NCBI GenBank assembly: GCA_017548365.1
Contig: JAFZAC010000044.1
Location: 19,675 to 83,674 of the forward strand
Direction: 5' to 3'
Source of the DNA: Muribaculaceae bacterium
Lineage (GTDB): Bacteria > Bacteroidota > Bacteroidia > Bacteroidales > Muribaculaceae
DNA length: 64,000 nucleotides
A program made the position numbers and the translations under genes. Each line of letters begins with the position of its first letter. Position 1 is the first letter of the stretch. The notes beneath the pieces were generated by a model. It ran no database searches, was not told the origin of the DNA, and worked only from the letters and a program-made list of their open reading frames with translations. Shown piece by piece: positions 61,426 through 64,000 of the stretch.

Positions 61426-63738
61426 TTATTTACCAAGTCTTGCTTTTTCGTCGCTGCCCGCGCCCGAGCCGCGATATTTGCTTTGTACTGTATTGAACTT
61501 GTAGCGTAATGTCACTTGCAGCTTACGTGAGTCATAGTGGCTGTCTTGGTGCAGATGGCGCAATCCATAATTCAAGTCAATGTGTTCCTGCGCATCAAAA
61601 ATATTGAGTCCCGCTACTTTTATCGAGAACCGGTCGTTGAAGAATGTTTTTGTAACACTCAAATCGGCTTGAAGACCTGCTTTGGTCAGCGACATGTTCT
61701 CTTTGTCGCCCTTTGTCACTATGCTCATGTTGGCCGATGCAGTGAGCGTGGGCAATATCCTGATGTTGTTATAAAACTGGATAAAGACAAATGGGCGTTT
61801 TGGACTGATAAATCCAGTGGGCGACGGAATTTCAACCCAGTCCTTCATAACGGAAATCGAGAGTTGGGGCTGATAAATTCCAAACTGCGGTGCAAGATTG
61901 AGCATCACCCTGAGAGCATCGGCATGGTCAACATTGTCACGGGTTATTAGAGTAGTAGCCTCGCTGCCAGGGACCTCTTTTGCAACATTCACTATAACGT
62001 CGCTGGTGCGTTTGAAATCGACCATCAGGTTTATCCACTTATACATCGCCACGAAGCTTAATTGGTTGTTGATTGACGGTTTCAAAGTGGGATTTCCGCT
62101 CTCCCATGTGAAGCGGTTGCCATAGGTGACGCTACCGTTGAGCTGCCAGTAATAGGGACGCTGAATCTTCATTGCATAATTGAGCATAAACTGCACACTT
62201 CCAGCACGCGCCGAGAGTCCTATTGTAGGAAACAGATGGTGGTAAGTGCGGCTCTGATCCGGAACAAGTTCGCCCATACTGTAGTAGTTGCTACACACAT
62301 TCTCATTGCGCAGACCCAAACGCATCTGTCCGAAAGGCAAAGGGCGAGCATATTCCACGAAGAAGGCGTAGTTGCGCTCTCGCTGCTCGGTGAATGAGGT
62401 AGGCACTATCTGCTCAGGGTTAATGTAGTCGTCATTGCGATGGGTGTTGCTAAGCTCGGAGCCAGCCTGTAGGTTGCCGCCCCACAGTGGCCACGAGAGC
62501 ACGAGTTTGCCTGCCAGTAGTTGGTTTCGCACCACGCTTTGCGCGGTAACGATGCGGCTATCCTGTTCCTGACTTACCTCGTTGTTATACTGGTTAGTGC
62601 GGTCCTTGTAGAACATATAGTCTAGATTCACGTCGATGCTGGTCTTTCCTATTTTGCCGTTGTAGTAGGCATTGATAGTGTGCGGCATGTTGGATTTATC
62701 ATCTTGGTCAACAGTATTAACCAGATGGTCGTAGAAATCACCGTCGGCCGTCACATCGGCGGTCATGCTGCCCCAAGTGTTGTTCTTGAAATTCCACTTG
62801 GTATCGTAGCGCAGCCCCATCGAGTGGTTGTCGCCAAGAACATAGTTCACTCCCACCGAGTTATAGAGCGAGCGGCTGTGAGTGCGACCATAGATGAACT
62901 GGTCGAGGTGCCAAATAGTATCGGATTTCACATCAAGTAGTATGCCATCGTTATGATGCCAATTGTCCTCGTTATACCACTCGCTGCCAAAAATATCGAG
63001 CCCTCCCTTGCGATAGTTCCAATTCAAGCCAACGGCCAAGTCCATGTTATTGCCTTGATAATAATAAGTCTCGGCGTCAAATGAGAATCCCTCGCCCTGC
63101 GGACGCTTGGTCTTGATTAGTATGACCGATTCCACGTCAGCTTTATATTTAGCGCCGGGGTTGGTAATAAGTTCCACGCTCTCGATGTCGTCGCTCTTAA
63201 GCTGGTCAAGCTCGCTTTTGTTGCGCATCACACGACCATTAATATAGACGAGCGGCGTTCCCTTGCCAAAGACCTCAATGCCATCGCTTTTCTTCTGCAC
63301 TCCAGGCAAGTTTTGGAGCACATCGCTAGCAGTGCCCACTTTACTCAACAAAGTGCCATCAACATCGGTTTTGATGCCCTCGGTGGTAACCTTGAAAATG
63401 GGTCGTGTACCCTTTACCACCACTTCGCCAAGCATCGTGGCCTCGGGCAGCAGCTGAATCATGCCAAGATTGTCGACGCCTGGATTTATATATTTCGTGG
63501 CATAGCCAATGTAACTGATTTTGACAATGATGCCATTATTTCCAGTTGGCAGTGTGAAAGTGCCGTCCTCACCAGTTGTCGTACCAGTGATATAAGTGCT
63601 GTCGCTGGAATTGAGCAGCACCACATTGGCATAAGGGAATGGTTGGTTATTCTCGTCTATCACTTTTCCTGTGAAGGTTGCCGCCATCATTGCGACAGAG
63701 GTCAGAATTGCTGTAAGGAATAAAACTGTACGTCTCAT
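61426..63738 (-). CDS. TonB-dependent-type outer-membrane barrel protein
   Basis: A 770-residue outer-membrane protein with signal peptide, an N-terminal CarboxypepD-like segment (FTGKVIDENNQPFPYANVVLLNSSDSTYITG, about 22-95), a plug (LSKVGTASDVLQNLPGVQKK, then VYINGRVMRNKSELDQLKSDDIESVELITNPGAKY) and a long beta-barrel. Members of this OMP_b-brl_3-type group often lie near LytTR two-component genes. The end is Lys-rich and short of a classical aromatic C-terminus. Paired direct repeats upstream suggest regulation. Confidence 0.85.
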   Translation of the reverse strand: MRRTVLFLTAILTSVAMMAATFTGKVIDENNQPFPYANVVLLNSSDSTYITGTTTGEDGTFTLPTGNNGIIVKISYIGYATKYINPGVDNLGMIQLLPEATMLGEVVVKGTRPIFKVTTEGIKTDVDGTLLSKVGTASDVLQNLPGVQKKSDGIEVFGKGTPLVYINGRVMRNKSELDQLKSDDIESVELITNPGAKYKADVESVILIKTKRPQGEGFSFDAETYYYQGNNMDLAVGLNWNYRKGGLDIFGSEWYNEDNWHHNDGILLDVKSDTIWHLDQFIYGRTHSRSLYNSVGVNYVLGDNHSMGLRYDTKWNFKNNTWGSMTADVTADGDFYDHLVNTVDQDDKSNMPHTINAYYNGKIGKTSIDVNLDYMFYKDRTNQYNNEVSQEQDSRIVTAQSVVRNQLLAGKLVLSWPLWGGNLQAGSELSNTHRNDDYINPEQIVPTSFTEQRERNYAFFVEYARPLPFGQMRLGLRNENVCSNYYSMGELVPDQSRTYHHLFPTIGLSARAGSVQFMLNYAMKIQRPYYWQLNGSVTYGNRFTWESGNPTLKPSINNQLSFVAMYKWINLMVDFKRTSDVIVNVAKEVPGSEATTLITRDNVDHADALRVMLNLAPQFGIYQPQLSISVMKDWVEIPSPTGFISPKRPFVFIQFYNNIRILPTLTASANMSIVTKGDKENMSLTKAGLQADLSVTKTFFNDRFSIKVAGLNIFDAQEHIDLNYGLRHLHQDSHYDSRKLQVTLRYKFNTVQSKYRGSGAGSDEKARLGK

Positions 63739-63862
63739 ATCATCTGTAGTTTTGTTGTTTCAACGAATTACCGCACCAGGCGGTTTCATGATTGTGACGT
63801 AGCAAGCAGTGCAAAATGTTTCACTCTAGAACAACTTTTTTCAAAAAAATTGATTTAAGTGG

Positions 63863-63925
63863 TCTATTGGTCAAAATGAGTGGTAAAATTTCCATCAAAG
63901 ACTTCTAATGGTCAAAATGGGTGGT
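63863..63925. promoter_or_regulatory. Paired direct repeats upstream of the TonB-type gene
   Basis: TCTATTGGTCAAAATGAGTGGT (22 bp, shown in parts: TCTATTGGTCAAAATG then AGTGGT) at 63863-63884 and the near copy TCTAATGGTCAAAATG then GGTGGT at 63904-63925. Twenty of 22 positions match; period 41 bp. They lie 125-190 bp upstream of the start codon and could be activator sites. Confidence 0.6.
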
Positions 63926-64000
63926 GCTTACAATCTGTAAGCAGAGCTAATATTATGAAAAACACCGAGGGGAGCGCCTAGCGACAAGGGGGCGAGCAGC

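Overview
The window looks like a Bacteroidales chromosome, most plausibly Prevotellaceae or Muribaculaceae. The evidence is: promoter-like TAnnTTTG boxes before many genes; a type IX secretion C-terminal domain; lipoproteins and TPR membrane sensors with Bacteroidetes architecture; DUF4270, DUF5106 and DUF3244 proteins; and housekeeping gene orders typical of the group (trxB-lolA-like-ftsK, trkH-trkA-dxs). The genus is an inference; no rRNA is present.

Region 1 (1-9060) is accessory. It starts with the tail of an unknown gene and an acyltransferase-3 membrane protein. Then come a secreted 290-aa protein, a gingipain-like C25 protease, an S74-chaperone protein with a T9SS tail, and a DUF3244 protein, all on the minus strand. 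A divergent TPR/transmembrane/HTH regulator follows. The outermost pair (secreted 290-aa protein and TPR regulator) is paralogous to a compact divergent pair at 29503-32518.

Region 2 (about 9085-24122) is an integrated phage-like element. On the minus strand it carries a ClpP-type prohead protease with scaffold-like tail, a major capsid protein, a structural protein, a phosphoribosyltransferase, a PLD-like protein, terminase subunits and an ASCH-like protein. A Schlafen/AlbA-type gene on the plus strand separates this from an early region with ArdA, two unknown proteins, a DnaC-like loader, a DnaD-like replication protein, two small HTH proteins and a divergent repressor. The right end is the 3' part of a tRNA-Val gene, a typical attachment site. 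No portal, tail, tape measure, lysis or integrase gene is present, so this is either a capsid-forming satellite or a prophage that lost its left part. Upstream of ardA lies a roughly 217-bp imperfect palindrome with no coding explanation.

Region 3 (24219-32600) holds a Nudix hydrolase with a compact formate/nitrite channel, a four-gene 2-oxoacid:ferredoxin oxidoreductase operon, a 1.3-kb non-coding stretch with structured repeats, and the second secreted-protein/TPR-regulator pair.

Region 4 (32614-64000) is mostly ordinary core genome: gluconate permease, TPR protein, kdsA, rsmE, nucleoside permease, bifunctional nuclease, mnmA, DoxX, DUF5106, tRNA-Thr, DUF4270 and a GT5-like protein, a formylglycine-type protein, asnS, a pseudouridine synthase with a long Gly-Tyr-Gln-Arg repeat domain, rpsO, an NlpC/P60-like hydrolase, an internally duplicated membrane protein, yqaA, trxB, lolA-like, ftsK, trkH, trkA, dxs and a TonB-type outer-membrane barrel protein with paired direct repeats upstream.
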